Below, in pieces: positions 10,067 to 22,031 of a stretch of 64,000 bases of DNA. The notes below the pieces were generated by a model that saw only the letters and a program-made list of their open reading frames with translations, did no database searches and was not told the DNA's origin. The position numbers and the translations under genes were made by a program. The stretch lies in the NCBI RefSeq assembly GCF_021513135.1, contig NZ_CP090980.1:1-64000 (forward strand), in the 5' to 3' direction. The DNA is from Vibrio sp. SS-MA-C1-2. GTDB lineage: Bacteria > Pseudomonadota > Gammaproteobacteria > Enterobacterales > Vibrionaceae. The first letter of the stretch is position 1. Every line of letters starts with the position of its first letter.

Positions 10067-12685
10067 ATGAGCCAAATAAAGTTAGGAAATCTAGTTGGTA
10101 AACTATCTGTCCCTCTAAAGAATGGTTTAGAGGAAGCCGCAGGCGTTGCAATGAATCAAGGTGTTGCAACCATTGAGATAGAACACTGGATTGCTCAATT
10201 AATTTCGACCAAAGATGAAGATATTCTCGCATTCTGTACTCAACAGAAGATTAATAGTCAGCAATTTTTTCAAGAGTTACAAGGTCGAATTGAGCGCTTA
10301 CCAAAAGGGGCAGCAGGACAACAACCAACCATCAGTAAAGCGCTAAGTGAATCGATTGAAAATGCTTGGTTACAAGCTTCAGTAAACTATGGTCAAGGGC
10401 AAATCACCAGCCTCCATCTGTTGTTGGTCTTATTACAAGAAGATAATTTTGGTGTTAAAAAACTAGTACTTGAAACCTTACAAAATGTCTCAATTGAAGC
10501 GCTCAGTGGACAGATCAGCCAGTTAAAAGTCGCTGCAGTTTCTCATGAATCCGGAAGTGGATCAGGGGCAACACAAGCACCAACGACAGGAGGGGGCGCT
10601 TTAGATAAATATACGACAAATTTAACTCAACAGGCTCGAGACGGTGGGATTGATCCCATATCTGGACGTAATAGTGAAGTGCGACAGGCTATCGATATTT
10701 TATGTCGAAAACGACAAAATAATCCCATCTTTGTTGGTGAGGCTGGTGTAGGTAAAACGGCCGTAGTAGAAGGTCTCGCCCTACGCATTGCTGCTGGAGA
10801 AGTACCAACGGCTATACAAGGAGTCGAAATTCACAGTTTAGATCTCGGTTTATTACAAGCAGGTGCCAGTATTAAAGGTGAGTTTGAAAATCGCTTAAAA
10901 GATGTCATTAATGAAGTTAAAAGTGCCGAAAAACCGATTATTGTCTTTATAGATGAAGCTCATACTCTTATTGGTGCTGGGGGAGCTGCTGGACAGAACG
11001 ATGCAGCAAACCTTTTAAAACCTGCATTGGCGCGTGGTGAATTTAGATCCATCGCTGCAACAACCTGGGCTGAATATAAAAAGTATTTTGAAAAAGACCC
11101 TGCATTAACTCGCCGCTTCCAAGTGATTAAGATCGAAGAACCGAATGAGGAAGATGCACTGCAGATCTTGAGAGAGGTAGGTAAATCGTTGAGCCAACAT
11201 CATGGTGTCTTTATTACCAAAGAAGCATTAGAAGCGGCCATCAGCCTTTCCGTTCGTTATCTTCCTGCCCGTCAACTACCTGATAAAGCGATAAGTTTAT
11301 TAGATACTTCATGTGCTCGTGTTGCATTAACACAAGGTTCTAAACCAGAGCGTATCGAAGGACTTGAGCAGAAGATACGTTACCTAGAAAGTGAACTCTC
11401 TGCAATTGAAACTGAAGAAGAGATTTTAGTTTCAAATGTCTCTGATCATCAAGAATTGATTTCGACGATTGAAAAGCATAAAGCCGAATTACAACAGCAG
11501 AATGAGCGCTGGTTGCAAGAGAAGGATCTCGTTACGGAGATTAAAGCAGCCATTGCAGTATTGACTGAAGAAGAAACAAATAGTGATGACCGTCAGCAGA
11601 GTCAAAACTTAATTACCGAGAAACTTGAATTATTACAGAGTTTACAAGGTGAATACCCCATGGTTTTCCCAATCGTTGATGAAGAAGTGATTGCGACTGT
11701 GATTGAGTCTTGGACTGGGATCCCTGCGGGTAAAATGGTTAAAGACGAGATTGCTCAGCTACTCTCTCTTGAAGATACTTTACATCGTCGTGTTATTGGA
11801 CAGAATCGTGCTATTAGTGAAATAGCAAAGAGTATTCGGATTTCTCGGGCAGGATTAACGGATAGTCGTAAACCTGTCGGTGTATTTTTAATGTGTGGTC
11901 CCAGCGGAGTTGGTAAAACTGAAACAGCAATGGCATTGGCTGATGATGTATTTGGTGGTGAAAATAATTTAACCGTTATCAATATGACTGAGTTTAAAGA
12001 AGAGCACAAAATCTCGATGTTGTTAGGCTCTCCTGCTGGTTATGTTGGTTTTGGTGAAGGTGGCGTATTAACAGAGGCGATTCGGCGTAACCCATATTGC
12101 GTGCTGCTTCTTGATGAAATGGAAAAAGCGCACACAGGTGTCCATGATCTTTTCTATCAAATTTTTGATAAAGGCCATATTAAAGATAGTGAAGGTCGTA
12201 CTGTCGATTTCAAAAATACCATTATTATTATGACCTCAAATGCAGCTGATCAGGCAATTTGTGATATTTGTAGCCAAGAAGATGAGTTGATATCTAATGA
12301 AGTATTATTGGAAGAGATCCGTCCCGCTTTACAAGAATCTTTTAAACCGGCTTTCTTAGGACGTTCAACCATCATTCCATATTACCCATTAAGTCAGGAT
12401 GATCTCGCTAAAATAGCCGTTATTAGTTTAAATCGTGTCGCGAAGAAGCTAATGGATCAATATCAGGCTACATTTAAATGGCAGGATGATTTTATTGAAT
12501 TTATTTCATCTCGAAATAGTGACATGACGATTGGTGGCCGAGCTGTCGAGCAGATAATTAATCAGACATTAATGCCACAACTGGCCAATGAGTGTATTGA
12601 GCGCTTAAGTCATGGTGAGCCAATTACCGATGTTTCGGTTTCGATCGATAAAGTGAGCGGTAAGCTGTTATTAACGGTTAACTAG
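10067..12685 (+). CDS. tssH: TssH (ClpV), AAA+ ATPase that recycles the T6SS sheath
   Basis: The 872-residue product has the ClpV layout: an N-terminal repeat domain that binds sheath (about 1-160), a Gly/Ser/Thr linker (about 165-180), and two AAA+ modules. The first Walker A is GEAGVGKT near residue 224 with Walker [10 protein letters not shown]. The second is GPSGVGKT near residue 610 with Walker [13 protein letters not shown] coiled-coil middle domain rich in Glu/Gln lies between (about 430-540). A GGAGAAG ribosome site precedes the ATG. It extracts TssC from contracted sheaths so that subunits are reused. The frame is intact. Confidence 0.97.
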   Translation: MSQIKLGNLVGKLSVPLKNGLEEAAGVAMNQGVATIEIEHWIAQLISTKDEDILAFCTQQKINSQQFFQELQGRIERLPKGAAGQQPTISKALSESIENAWLQASVNYGQGQITSLHLLLVLLQEDNFGVKKLVLETLQNVSIEALSGQISQLKVAAVSHESGSGSGATQAPTTGGGALDKYTTNLTQQARDGGIDPISGRNSEVRQAIDILCRKRQNNPIFVGEAGVGKTAVVEGLALRIAAGEVPTAIQGVEIHSLDLGLLQAGASIKGEFENRLKDVINEVKSAEKPIIVFIDEAHTLIGAGGAAGQNDAANLLKPALARGEFRSIAATTWAEYKKYFEKDPALTRRFQVIKIEEPNEEDALQILREVGKSLSQHHGVFITKEALEAAISLSVRYLPARQLPDKAISLLDTSCARVALTQGSKPERIEGLEQKIRYLESELSAIETEEEILVSNVSDHQELISTIEKHKAELQQQNERWLQEKDLVTEIKAAIAVLTEEETNSDDRQQSQNLITEKLELLQSLQGEYPMVFPIVDEEVIATVIESWTGIPAGKMVKDEIAQLLSLEDTLHRRVIGQNRAISEIAKSIRISRAGLTDSRKPVGVFLMCGPSGVGKTETAMALADDVFGGENNLTVINMTEFKEEHKISMLLGSPAGYVGFGEGGVLTEAIRRNPYCVLLLDEMEKAHTGVHDLFYQIFDKGHIKDSEGRTVDFKNTIIIMTSNAADQAICDICSQEDELISNEVLLEEIRPALQESFKPAFLGRSTIIPYYPLSQDDLAKIAVISLNRVAKKLMDQYQATFKWQDDFIEFISSRNSDMTIGGRAVEQIINQTLMPQLANECIERLSHGEPITDVSVSIDKVSGKLLLTVN

Positions 12686-12695
12686 TGAGGGTATC

Positions 12696-13436
12696 TTGAG
12701 AAAAAAACGGCCTCAAATATTAAAATTACTAACTAAGTCTTTGGTGGCGATCTTGCTGACATCACTCAGCGGGATCGCTCATGGGGCGGTTAAACCAGAA
12801 CGACTTATTTTAGCGACTCAACTCTGGTCGCCTTATCAAGTGATGAATCAACAAGGTGAGCTATCTGGAGCAACCGTTGAACTCACAAAATGTGCATTAC
12901 GAGGCATGCAGCAACCTTATGAAATACATGTCATGTCTTGGGACCAAGCTCAGTTATGGGTACAAACCAATAAAGCGGATGGTTTTTTTGCAGGCGCAGC
13001 TAATTCACAACGTGCAACTTATGCTACCGCCTCAGAGCCGATTATCAGTGAACATTTAGCTTGGTTTATTTCCCCCAATTTGCATAAAGATGTAACAGAT
13101 GAAACAAGTAAGTATATTTTGAGATATGGTGCTAAATTTAATACGAGTAAGTGGATATATTTAAAGCGGAATAATTATAACGTGATTAAAAAACCACGGG
13201 ATGCTGATGCACTATTACAGATGCTTTGGCAAGGCGATATCGATGTTGCTTATGAATATGAAATGGTCTTTAAAGATTCAATGGAAAAAGCGGGGATTCC
13301 GGATAACTACTTTTCCAAAGAGCGAATCAAAAAGCAGGAGCTCAGGGCTCACTTTTCTAATACTTTCTTGGCAAAGCATCCTACTTTTTTAGATAACTTT
13401 AATCTTTCATTAAAGATTTGTAAGCAACACCAGTAA
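12696..13436 (+). CDS. Periplasmic solute-binding protein, family 3 type, inside the T6SS operon
   Basis: The 246-residue product begins at TTG after GAGGG and has a signal peptide of about 30 residues ending near GIAHGA. The rest resembles family 3 extracellular solute-binding proteins: LILATQLWSPYQVMNQQGELSGATVELTK near the start, and DADALLQMLWQGDIDVAYEY near residue 180. No permease or ATPase lies nearby, so it is not part of a local ABC transporter. Its place between tssH and the FHA gene suggests a periplasmic sensory or accessory role in the T6SS, which is inference. Confidence 0.75.
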   Translation: MRKKRPQILKLLTKSLVAILLTSLSGIAHGAVKPERLILATQLWSPYQVMNQQGELSGATVELTKCALRGMQQPYEIHVMSWDQAQLWVQTNKADGFFAGAANSQRATYATASEPIISEHLAWFISPNLHKDVTDETSKYILRYGAKFNTSKWIYLKRNNYNVIKKPRDADALLQMLWQGDIDVAYEYEMVFKDSMEKAGIPDNYFSKERIKKQELRAHFSNTFLAKHPTFLDNFNLSLKICKQHQ

Positions 13437-13453
13437 AGGAGTCACGACTATTT

Positions 13454-14456
13454 ATGACAATTAGCTTTCAATTAATTGAGATTCCAGAAAGTGAACAAGT
13501 CTTAGCTCGCCAAGTTACTCTCCCTGAAAATGGAGGGACATTAGGCCGAGGGTTTGATTGTGACATTCAATTGCCTGATTTTAGTAAGCATGTTTCACGT
13601 GTGCATGCAGAAATTTCCCTAATCAACAAGGCAGTTATCAGGTTTTAGATAAAAGCCAAAATGGGTTAGCAATCAACGGAGAGATGTTAGGCCGTGGAGC
13701 GAGTCAAAAAATTAACGATGGTGATTTAATTAGCATTGGTGAATATCGTTTATTGGTTAGTGATCTCGCTTCTGTTGAACGCTCTGATAAGCAACCAGTG
13801 AATAATAAAGAGAATGTCGATGAACAAGAGGCGTCTATCTTTTCTTTAGATCTAAATAATAATCAGGAGATTTTTGAAATTAAAATGTCAGGAGATGAGT
13901 TATATCAAGCGGAAGCGATTTTAAAAAAAGAACATCAAGCAGAAGAAAAAAAATGAAGAATTTCTCTGCAGAGAATGTGTTTGAAGAAGATCTCTTTGAT
14001 TATGATCCTTTTGAATCTAATGACGACTACACCATGGATGACTCTTTCCAACAACAAACGGCTACAAAAGAGCCGCTTTTACAGGAGCCCGAAGTGATTG
14101 AAATAGAGACACCCAATCGACAAGTGGCGACAAAAGACTTTGAGTCGAATGAATCTCTTCAACAGAGTATAGAACGTTTAAATTTAGTCATTGATCAACA
14201 GCAGAATATACTCTCAAGTGGTATTGATCATCAGCACCTAATGCGCTCAATAGAAGTAACACTTGATAAGTTTCTAATGGATCTTGATCCAGAGCAGTTA
14301 GAGAAAGAATATAACGATTATATCGTTGGCTGGGGAAATAAAGATAAAAAATATTGGTCTCTTTATAAGAAACAATTTGCAAGAAAAGTTGAGAGAAGAG
14401 AGTTTTATCGTCAATTTACCGCTATGCTTTTAGAAGAGTTATTAATAAAGCGGTGA
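13454..14456 (+). CDS. FHA-domain T6SS protein (TagH/VasC type), split into three frames
   Basis: The first frame (13454-13648) holds the start of an FHA phosphopeptide-binding domain: TLGRGFDCDIQLPD, then SKHVSRVHAEI. One base is missing near TTTCCCT (13614-13620). The corrected frame continues NQQGSYQVLDKSQNGLAINGEMLGRG and IGEYRLLVSD to 13956. A third frame (13953-14456, 167 residues) begins at an ATGA overlap next to A8 (13946-13953). It carries the family's C-terminal helical domain, LDKFLMDLDPEQL to YWSLYKKQFARKV. It may be a second frameshift or a coupled separate gene. FHA proteins of T6SS read phosphorylation by a kinase such as the one at 21044. Confidence 0.78.
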
Positions 14457-14461
14457 GGTAT

Positions 14462-14968
14462 ATGAATTTATTTAAAAGATCGCTATTTATTCCTCTACTT
14501 ATCATGTTGGCAAGTTGTAGTAGTAGTGATAAAGAAAGTAATTTTGAAGAGACGGCAAGCTATACATTTAAAATAGATGCAGCAACAGCGATGAATCTAT
14601 TTTCTGATGGTAAATCAAGACCCGTTATTGTTCGAGTTTATCAACTTTCAAAAATAGAGAACTTTAAAAATGCTAATTTTATGGCACTGTATCAAAATGA
14701 CCAACAAGCACTAGGTGATACACTTTTAGCTAAACAAGTATTAAAACCCGTTACTCCCGGAGAACAGCGAGAGTTAACGCTTAATTTACCGATTAAAACA
14801 CAGTATCTCGCTATTTTTGTTGAGTTTTCACAGTATATTCATGCAACATCTAAAGCATCGGTCGCTTTAAATGAAGAATCTGAAGATATGAATATGATTA
14901 TTACATTATATAAAGATCGCGTTAAATTAGAACAAGTAGAAGAGAAGTCGTGGTGGAATATATTTTAA
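14462..14968 (+). CDS. tssJ: TssJ (VasD-like) outer-membrane lipoprotein
   Basis: The product starts MNLFKRSLFIPLLIMLASC with a lipobox LASC placing the lipidated Cys at residue 19, followed by Ser-rich sequence. The body is a small beta sandwich typical of TssJ: TYTFKIDAATAMNLFSDGKSRPVIVRVYQLSK near the start and a C-terminal strand MNMIITLYKDRVKLEQ. TssJ anchors the TssL/TssM membrane complex to the outer membrane. An upstream GTG at 14453 is in frame but would add residues before the signal peptide. Confidence 0.88.
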   Translation: MNLFKRSLFIPLLIMLASCSSSDKESNFEETASYTFKIDAATAMNLFSDGKSRPVIVRVYQLSKIENFKNANFMALYQNDQQALGDTLLAKQVLKPVTPGEQRELTLNLPIKTQYLAIFVEFSQYIHATSKASVALNEESEDMNMIITLYKDRVKLEQVEEKSWWNIF

Positions 14969-14981
14969 GGAGTAATACTTT

Positions 14982-16307
14982 TTGAAATCACAAAATAGAG
15001 TGGTTTGGGGCGAAGGAATGTTTATCTCTCCTCAACACTTCCAACAACAAGATAGATATTTAACTCAACACATTCAAAAGTACACATCAATGGTTGCTGA
15101 AGGTGTTATTTATGGGGCCGCAACATTAGAGTTTGAACTTAATTATCTTAAATTAGGCAAATTAAGCGTGGTTAATTGCAGTGGGATTTTTGCTGATTGC
15201 TCTCTATTTTCATCGTCTAATGAGTTGATTATTGATATTCCACAAGGGACGATTAATAAAGTTGTCTATTTAGCCTTACCGCTTTATATCGAAGGTGGAA
15301 ATCAATATGGGGATCAACAAGATCATCGACGCTATTACACAACCCAAACTCAAATATTTGATAGTAATGATGCAACAAAAAGTGCGATTGATGTTGATTT
15401 AGCACAATCGAACGTTCGTCTTCTATTAGAAGGGGAAGAGAGTTCGGGTTTAACATTGATTCCCATTGCTAAAGTATTAGAACTTAAAGAAGATGGATTA
15501 TTGATCTTAGATCGTAGTTTCATTCCTAGTAGTATTCATTTAGCCGCAGCCTCTATTTTAAAAGATCGAATAAAAGAGCTGTTAATCTTAACTCAAGCTC
15601 GTTCTAATGAAGTGGTTCAACGGATAAGTGTTGGCCAGCAATCAAAGAGTGATTTAAGTTTAATGCGTGAATATTTATGGTTACAAGTTCTTAATCGTTG
15701 GATTCCACTATTAAGTCAAATTATTCAACAGCCTACCACACGTATTGATAAAATATATCAACAGTTAACTTTATTCAGTTCTGAATTGAACAGTTTAATC
15801 CCTCAAGTGTCTGAACCGATGAAGCCATTAATTTTGGATGATCTTCAACAATCATTTTCCCCACTATTCTCCTCATTACGAGACAAACTTTCTATAGTCG
15901 AGAGTGATAAAGTGATCGAGTTAGATTGGGATAGTGCTTTATTTGAAAAAAGGCGCTTACTTCGTCTCTCTATTCCTAATTTACATCAAATGGCGGGCAA
16001 GCGTTTAGTGTTATCAGTGACATCAACTGTTGGGTCAAATGACATTATTTCACTATTTCCTAAAGTTTCAACATTAAGTGGCTTGAGTCAAATCGCCGAT
16101 CTTGTTCGTAATGCTCAATCTGGTGTTGAAATTAACCCATTGCCAATTGCACCAAATGAACTGATAGCTAAGGCAGATACGTCCTACTTCGAGGTTGATA
16201 CTACTCACCCTTATTGGTTAGCACTTATAGAAAGACGTGAACCTATTGCACTTCATGTTGACAGTCGAATCAGTCAATTATCTGTGAAACTCTACTTATT
16301 AGGATAA
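14982..16307 (+). CDS. tssK: TssK, baseplate-to-membrane-complex connector
   Basis: The 441-residue product begins at TTG after AAGGAG and starts KSQNRVVWGEGMFISPQHFQQQDR, the hallmark N-terminus of TssK. The length is normal. TssK trimers link the TssEFG baseplate to the cytoplasmic domains of TssL and TssM. The shoulder domain (QHRRYYTTQTQIFD, about 110-125) and the C-terminal domain (THPYWLALIERREPIALHV) are visible. The frame is intact. Confidence 0.95.
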   Translation: MKSQNRVVWGEGMFISPQHFQQQDRYLTQHIQKYTSMVAEGVIYGAATLEFELNYLKLGKLSVVNCSGIFADCSLFSSSNELIIDIPQGTINKVVYLALPLYIEGGNQYGDQQDHRRYYTTQTQIFDSNDATKSAIDVDLAQSNVRLLLEGEESSGLTLIPIAKVLELKEDGLLILDRSFIPSSIHLAAASILKDRIKELLILTQARSNEVVQRISVGQQSKSDLSLMREYLWLQVLNRWIPLLSQIIQQPTTRIDKIYQQLTLFSSELNSLIPQVSEPMKPLILDDLQQSFSPLFSSLRDKLSIVESDKVIELDWDSALFEKRRLLRLSIPNLHQMAGKRLVLSVTSTVGSNDIISLFPKVSTLSGLSQIADLVRNAQSGVEINPLPIAPNELIAKADTSYFEVDTTHPYWLALIERREPIALHVDSRISQLSVKLYLLG

Positions 16308-16311
16308 GCGG

Positions 16312-17564
16312 ATGAGTGATATTTTCGATGATGATACAGTAACAATATTATCTAAACCATCGGGGGAGACTGAGGATGGTTCAGGTACGGTAACTTTAGA
16401 GAACCTTAATTTAATAAAAAATATTACGCGTTATCAACTCTCTTTGCAGAAAGGTTTACCTTTTAATAATGAGTTGGTCTCTGCAAGTTCTGAGTTATTA
16501 GCGCTGTCGATTTCGATCAAGAATATCGCTTGTCTTGATGATACCATCAACTTTCGTCGTCAGTTAAAACTGAAAATGACAGAAGTAAAGTATCGTGTTG
16601 CTAAGCTCGATTATCCTGCTCCTGTTGCGGATAAGCTTTGTTTTATTTATGCCGTAATGATTGATGAGCAAATTATTCACACTGATTGGGGGAAAGAGTT
16701 GGATGGGAGAATCAAACTCTAGTTAGTGAACTCTTTGGTATTAAAAATGGAGGGGAGCAATTTTTTATTGTTGCTGAACGCGCGTTGATGCAACCGGTAT
16801 TATTGGCAGATTTACTCGAGATTATTTATATTTTACTTCGTGTCGGTTTTAAAGGGCGTTATCGTCAAGACCACAAGGATGAACTATTACTAATTACCCA
16901 AAAGATTGAAGAGACGATTTTTAGTCAAGAAAGAAAATTTCAATTGGATCAACGTATCGACATGTTGGTTAATAATCAAGAAATGGCTATTAAAAAATCA
17001 ACACCTATATCACCCATTAAACCTTTTCAATATTTGGCATGGTCTCTATTCTTTATTGTTGTTGGTTGGTTAGCTGTGGATTATTATTACCAAGGTATTA
17101 TTAACAAGCATGCTAAGCCTTTTGTCAATCTTGATGATTTTACGGATAAATATTATAAAAATAGTAGAGAGGGTGATGAGTTACGCTATGTCTTTACCAG
17201 TAAAGCGGATGATATTAAACCTTACTCTTATCAAAAAAATATTTTTTCAAATAAACAAACCATAACCAATAAAATTACAGCGTCTAATGACCAGGTAGCA
17301 ACAAATAAACGGATCTCGTCGTCAAATCAAGTATGGGAAATTCAATTAGCCACACTTGAAACTATGCAAAAAGCACAAAAAGTTGTTCGTCGTTTACCGT
17401 CAACTATGTCTGATATAGAGATTATTAAAGTAGGCGAGAGCTTTGTCATTTATCGTTCTGTCACCAGTTTGCAAGATGCGCAAACAACGCTTAAACAAGT
17501 CAAGAGGTATGGAATCCCTGATGCCTTCATCTATCGTGTGATTAACAAGGAGAGCAAAGAATGA
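16312..17564 (+). CDS. tssL: TssL (DotU/IcmH-like) with SPOR-like C-terminus, split by a frameshift
   Basis: The first frame (16312-16722) gives LNLIKNITRYQLSLQKG and the conserved AVMIDEQIIHTDWG. A base is missing between 16687 and 16706, and the other frame continues GWENQTLVSELFG, NGGEQFFIVAERAL and LLEIIYILLRVGFKGRYR, all DotU landmarks. One membrane span follows (FQYLAWSLFFIVVGWLAVDY). After a linker, the last 80 residues (WEIQLATLETMQKAQKVVRR and onward) look like a SPOR peptidoglycan-binding domain. TssL joins TssM and TssJ in the membrane complex. A SPOR-type ending suggests direct cell-wall anchoring. Confidence 0.88.
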
Positions 17565-20500
17565 AAAATAAAAAAGCATTAGGTTATTCTCTTGTCATTT
17601 CTCTCATTATTGTGGCTATTATTACTGGCTTATTCTTTTTCTTCGGCTTGATAACATTTAGGCCTTTGATGGCGTTAGTTGTTGAATTTATTGTTATCGT
17701 TATCTCTTTTATTTTAATTGCTTGGTTAAGTTATTCTTTGTTTACTCGAAAAAGAGTGGATAAAGCGAGTGAAGAATATAAGCAAGTTCAACTTTTTCAA
17801 CGAGTGATGGAGAGTTATTTCGCTCTACTTTGGGATAGAAATCGAGAACTTCAAAAAAACCCTTATCAAACCCCTTTTATATTCACCTTTCAACTCATCA
17901 CCAATATGACGATCAGCTGTTTCGTCAAATGGATTTTGAATTGATTGAACTTTCTGAATCTATACCTGTTAATTTAGATTTAGCTCACTTTTGGGCATCA
18001 AAATCAGCGATTGTTATTTCTTTAAATATCAAACAACCTGAAGAGAAATTAAAGCAGTATATCAATGCTTTTTTTAAAGAATTATTGATTAAACGTTCTA
18101 GACAGCCTTTAAATGGTGTTCTTTGTTCAATTAACTTATCCGATTTGGTAAATAATAGCCCAGATGCAGTTAATGAATTAAGTAAGAGTTACCGTTCTGT
18201 TTTAGCTGAATTTAATTCTCGTTCCGGTGTGATCATTCCAACTTATTCTTTGTTCACTAATATGGCTGCAATTAAGGATTTTTGTGAATTATTTTCCAGT
18301 TTAGATGAAACACAACGTGACCAACCTTATGGTGCACTTAAGCCATTAACTGATGAAATTAGTTACAATAAAGCTTGGTTTGATGACTCCTATGATCAAT
18401 TATTAAATCGCTTGTCAATGACAACAAGTGAAGTCTTACGCCAACAATTAAACCAAGAATATCGTAGTGCTTCGTTATCTGGCGTTTTTCAATTATCTGC
18501 GCTTCGTTATGATTTAGAAGACTTTTTATCTCTTACCTTTAATCAGCACCGTTATGATGAAGTTACTTTACATTTCAGAGGATACTTTTTTTTAAATACA
18601 GGTGGTGACGTACCGAGTCAAGATTTGTTAAAAAATATTAATGCTTCATTACTAGGCTGCAAAAAGATAGAGCAACAAGTGGTAACTAGTCACTCTGTGA
18701 GTCTATTTACTAAGCACCTATTTAATAAGTTAATCGTTAATGAATTCCAACTTGTCGGTGTAAATCGCAAAAAAGAGCTAAAATTTCGTAGTTATAAATT
18801 TTTGTTTTTTACTGGATTAGTCAGTTTTTTTGTCTGTTTAGCGCTGCTATTTAAAGTTAATTACGATTATCAACAGAATATGGATAGTCGGGCATTAGCT
18901 AGTTTAGAGAAGTATAAAATCAATTTACAAAGTAATAAAATAAATCCAGATGACCTTTCGTCACCAGTTTTTAGTTTATATGAATTGAGAGAGATAAAAG
19001 ATTATTATCATCCCAACAATCACCCGTGGTATATCGTTAATTTTATACCTAATTCAAGTATTCAAGATCAAGTTGAGGCGACTTACTACCATGAACTTAG
19101 CCACGTATTACTTATTTTAATGCGTGATTATCTATTGAAAGATATGTTTGTCTATCAGGCACTTGACGACAAAGTCAAAACATTGGAATTATTAAATTAT
19201 CACCAAATTCTCTATAGTTCTAAAAGGAAAAATATTGATTCTTTGGTGAATTACTACGTCCATTCCCTACAGGAAGAAGGCGAGGGAGATTTGCCTTTAA
19301 TTGAGCGATTTAAATTACTCGCCTATGATTTATTATCTCAAGGCTTTATACCTCCAGAGTCTGATAAAGAGTTACTTAATTTAGTTCGTTCATCGTTGTC
19401 ACCTGATGATGTTAGTGAACTTTTGTATCAACACATATATCAGCATCAACAATTTGCTCATCGAGTTGATATCCGTCGTCAGCTTTCACCAAGTTATAAA
19501 CAAGTATTAAGCTTTAAAAAAGGATTTAGTGGGTATTTAATTCCTTATCTATTTACGAAAGAAGGATTTGAAGACTTATATAACCAGACAGGTTTATTAT
19601 TAGCAACCGAAGCAACTCAAGAGTATGAAGGTGTGATGGGACGGATTCGGGGTGAGGCAGAACTTAACCGAATTAATCGTCAATTAAGAGAACGTTATAT
19701 TAATGATTATATTCGTTATTGGAAAGCGTTATTAAATAATGTGGAATGGAAAGTGACAGATAATTGGGGAGGTATTACCAATCAATTAGATGTGGTTTCT
19801 GATCCACTATTTTCACCCATTACCGAGTTTTATCAATTAGTGGCAGATAATACAAAATTGGACGTATTCGTTCAGACTGATACGACTAAACAAGATAAAA
19901 GCCAATCTAATCCAACAGGAAAAAACAGTATTGCTAATCAGAATAGTAAGAAAGCTGATAAAACTCCGCCTGCTCAAAATGATAAGTTTGTTCGTGTAAT
20001 GCAATCGATCTCAGCCCCTTTTAATGCTATCCACAAATTAGTTGAGGTTAAAAAGTCTGGTCAGACAGATTTAAATTTAGCCATCAAACAGATGAAAGAG
20101 ACCAGTGATTGGGTAAAAAAATCAAAAACTACTGCTTATCGTGGAGATTATTTTTTAACTCAACTTCATAATCAAGATAGTAGTAATCCATTGGCAAGGC
20201 TTTATGACCTTGCTGATAGTTATCAGGTAGTGTTTTTATCTTCAGTATTGAGAGATTATTCTACGACATTAAATCGCTTGGCTATTGAAGAGGTTAGAGA
20301 TGTGATAAATAATGATTGGATGCCGCTATATGATTTTTATTTACAGAATTTCAATAATAAATACCCCTTTAACGCGACAGCTAAGTTTGATGCAAACTTA
20401 GATAGTTTTGAACTATTCTTCAAATCAAAAGGAATGTTCGATCTTTTTGTTATTAAGTATCAAGGCTTCTATTCTCAAACTGGGATTTCTGGTACCCAGT

Positions 20501-20997
20501 TGAACTCATTTATACCAAATAAAACATTCCCGTTAAATATTCGTTATTACCCATTAATCACCGCGGTAGCCAAAATCCAACAAGAACTTTTCATCGATAA
20601 TGAACTCGCATTTGATTTTCTTATTCAAGCAAAGAAAATGTCGCCGTCACTTGTTCAGTTTTCAGTTGATGGTGAACAACGACTTTTTGAATATCAAAAT
20701 GGACCTTCTTTATGGAAAAAACAACATTGGCCCATTGTTAGTAATCAAATGCAAGATTTAACCTTGACCATTATTGATGATCAAGGAACCGTAACAAAAC
20801 AAGTGTTAACGGGGCATTGGAGTTGGTTTAAATTAGCAAGTCTTTGTAATAGTGCTTCTATACCGGGAGTGAATGAATTAGATTGGCGTTGTCGGTTTAA
20901 TGAGAAATATGTCGATCTTATTTTGCAGTTGAATAATGGAAAGAAACTGTTTACAGAGCAGGGCTTTATCAATATCAACCTTCCTGAAAATTTATAA
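17561..20997 (+). CDS. tssM: TssM (IcmF-like) inner-membrane protein, split by a frameshift
   Basis: The first frame (17561-17944) carries two membrane spans and then breaks at C4T4 (17871-17878). One extra base continues into the long frame ending at 20997, giving roughly 1145 residues. The segment where many TssM proteins have a Walker A reads TPFYIHLSTHHQYDDQLF, with no GxxxxGK[ST], so this TssM appears to lack the ATP loop. A third span lies near KFLFFTGLVSFFVCLALLF (18790-18850). The C-terminal periplasmic half has the IcmF-type GPSLWKKQHWP segment. It spans the envelope and binds TssJ. Confidence 0.9.
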
Positions 20998-21043
20998 TGT
21001 CAGAGGTTACAACGTCTCAAACTTTTTTGGGGTTAGGTTTATA

Positions 21044-21769
21044 ATGATAGAAGATAGTTATCCTATACAAAACCGCACAATTTTATCTGTTAACAGTTTT
21101 GTCGTCGAGAAAGAAAATCAACTCATTAGGGTTAAATTTTCTGACAATCTTGTTGGTTGTTATCTATTACAGAGAGAGGCATTATGGATTGAACGTCTCT
21201 CCTTATTTGATTTAACTGCTTTTCAACGTTGTCAGCTCGCTATTGAAAACCAAAATTCGATTTTAGAGACAAATTTCATTCCAGGTGTTTCTCTTCAAGA
21301 GTGGAATAATAAAATTGAATTAAGGCGTGAAAAAATTAAATGCCTTTCACCGCTTATAGAGGATTTAATTACAAAGGTTAATCGACTTCATCAAATGCAT
21401 ATTATTCATGGTGATATTAAACTGTCTAATGTATTGTTGGTAGATGATGTTAATATAGAGCTCATTGATTTTGCTAGTTGTCGCTACTTAGGTGATAATT
21501 GGCAAGAACAAGGAATAGAACATTTCACCCCATCATATTGCCCGCCAAATCGTAATGTTACGGCTCACTATTCAGATGATTACTATGCGATTTGTCGTTT
21601 AGTGTTAAATATCATCGCTCCTCAATATCAATCAGCTTCATGCAGTATTACAGAGCTAGTTGATTTGTTACCACATACACGACTTGTTCTATGGTTCGAT
21701 CAATCAGTTGTTAGCTTAATTGAAGATTATCTTTTTTCAATGGTTAAATATGAACAATTAATTAAATAA
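21044..21769 (+). CDS. Small Ser/Thr protein kinase-like protein, end of T6SS cluster
   Basis: From ATG at 21044 the product is 241 residues, a minimal protein-kinase fold. The catalytic loop HGDIKLSN is clear, with Asp124 and Asn129. The magnesium motif reads DFA (Asp142) instead of DFG, and the glycine-rich loop is weak. FIPGVSLQEW resembles a hinge. Many T6SS clusters encode a kinase (PpkA) that acts with an FHA protein to switch firing on; the FHA gene at 13454 is the natural partner. No membrane segment is visible, unlike PpkA. The upstream in-frame ATG at 20936 lies inside tssM. Confidence 0.75.
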   Translation: MIEDSYPIQNRTILSVNSFVVEKENQLIRVKFSDNLVGCYLLQREALWIERLSLFDLTAFQRCQLAIENQNSILETNFIPGVSLQEWNNKIELRREKIKCLSPLIEDLITKVNRLHQMHIIHGDIKLSNVLLVDDVNIELIDFASCRYLGDNWQEQGIEHFTPSYCPPNRNVTAHYSDDYYAICRLVLNIIAPQYQSASCSITELVDLLPHTRLVLWFDQSVVSLIEDYLFSMVKYEQLIK

Positions 21770-22031
21770 CGATACTCACTTATTACGTGAAGAGGATGGG
21801 TTGTTATTCGTACCTGATTGTTTGCCGCCTACGAGCAACTAAAATTACTTTAGATGTATATACTCCTCATACTCGAAACTGTTCTATTTTATTTATCATT
21901 TGTTTAATATTATTTTGATTTTTCCCTCTTATTTATATCACTCATCATCAACATCTATGATAATTTAATCTATTATCATTTTTAGATTCATGGAGTGAAT
22001 CGTCTCGTCTTACTTAAATAACTCAAATACA

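Noticed and set aside
13953-14456. Separate T6SS gene after FHA
   Set aside because: Its helical domain is the usual C-terminal part of FHA proteins and the junction is at A8, so it is merged, with the alternative noted.
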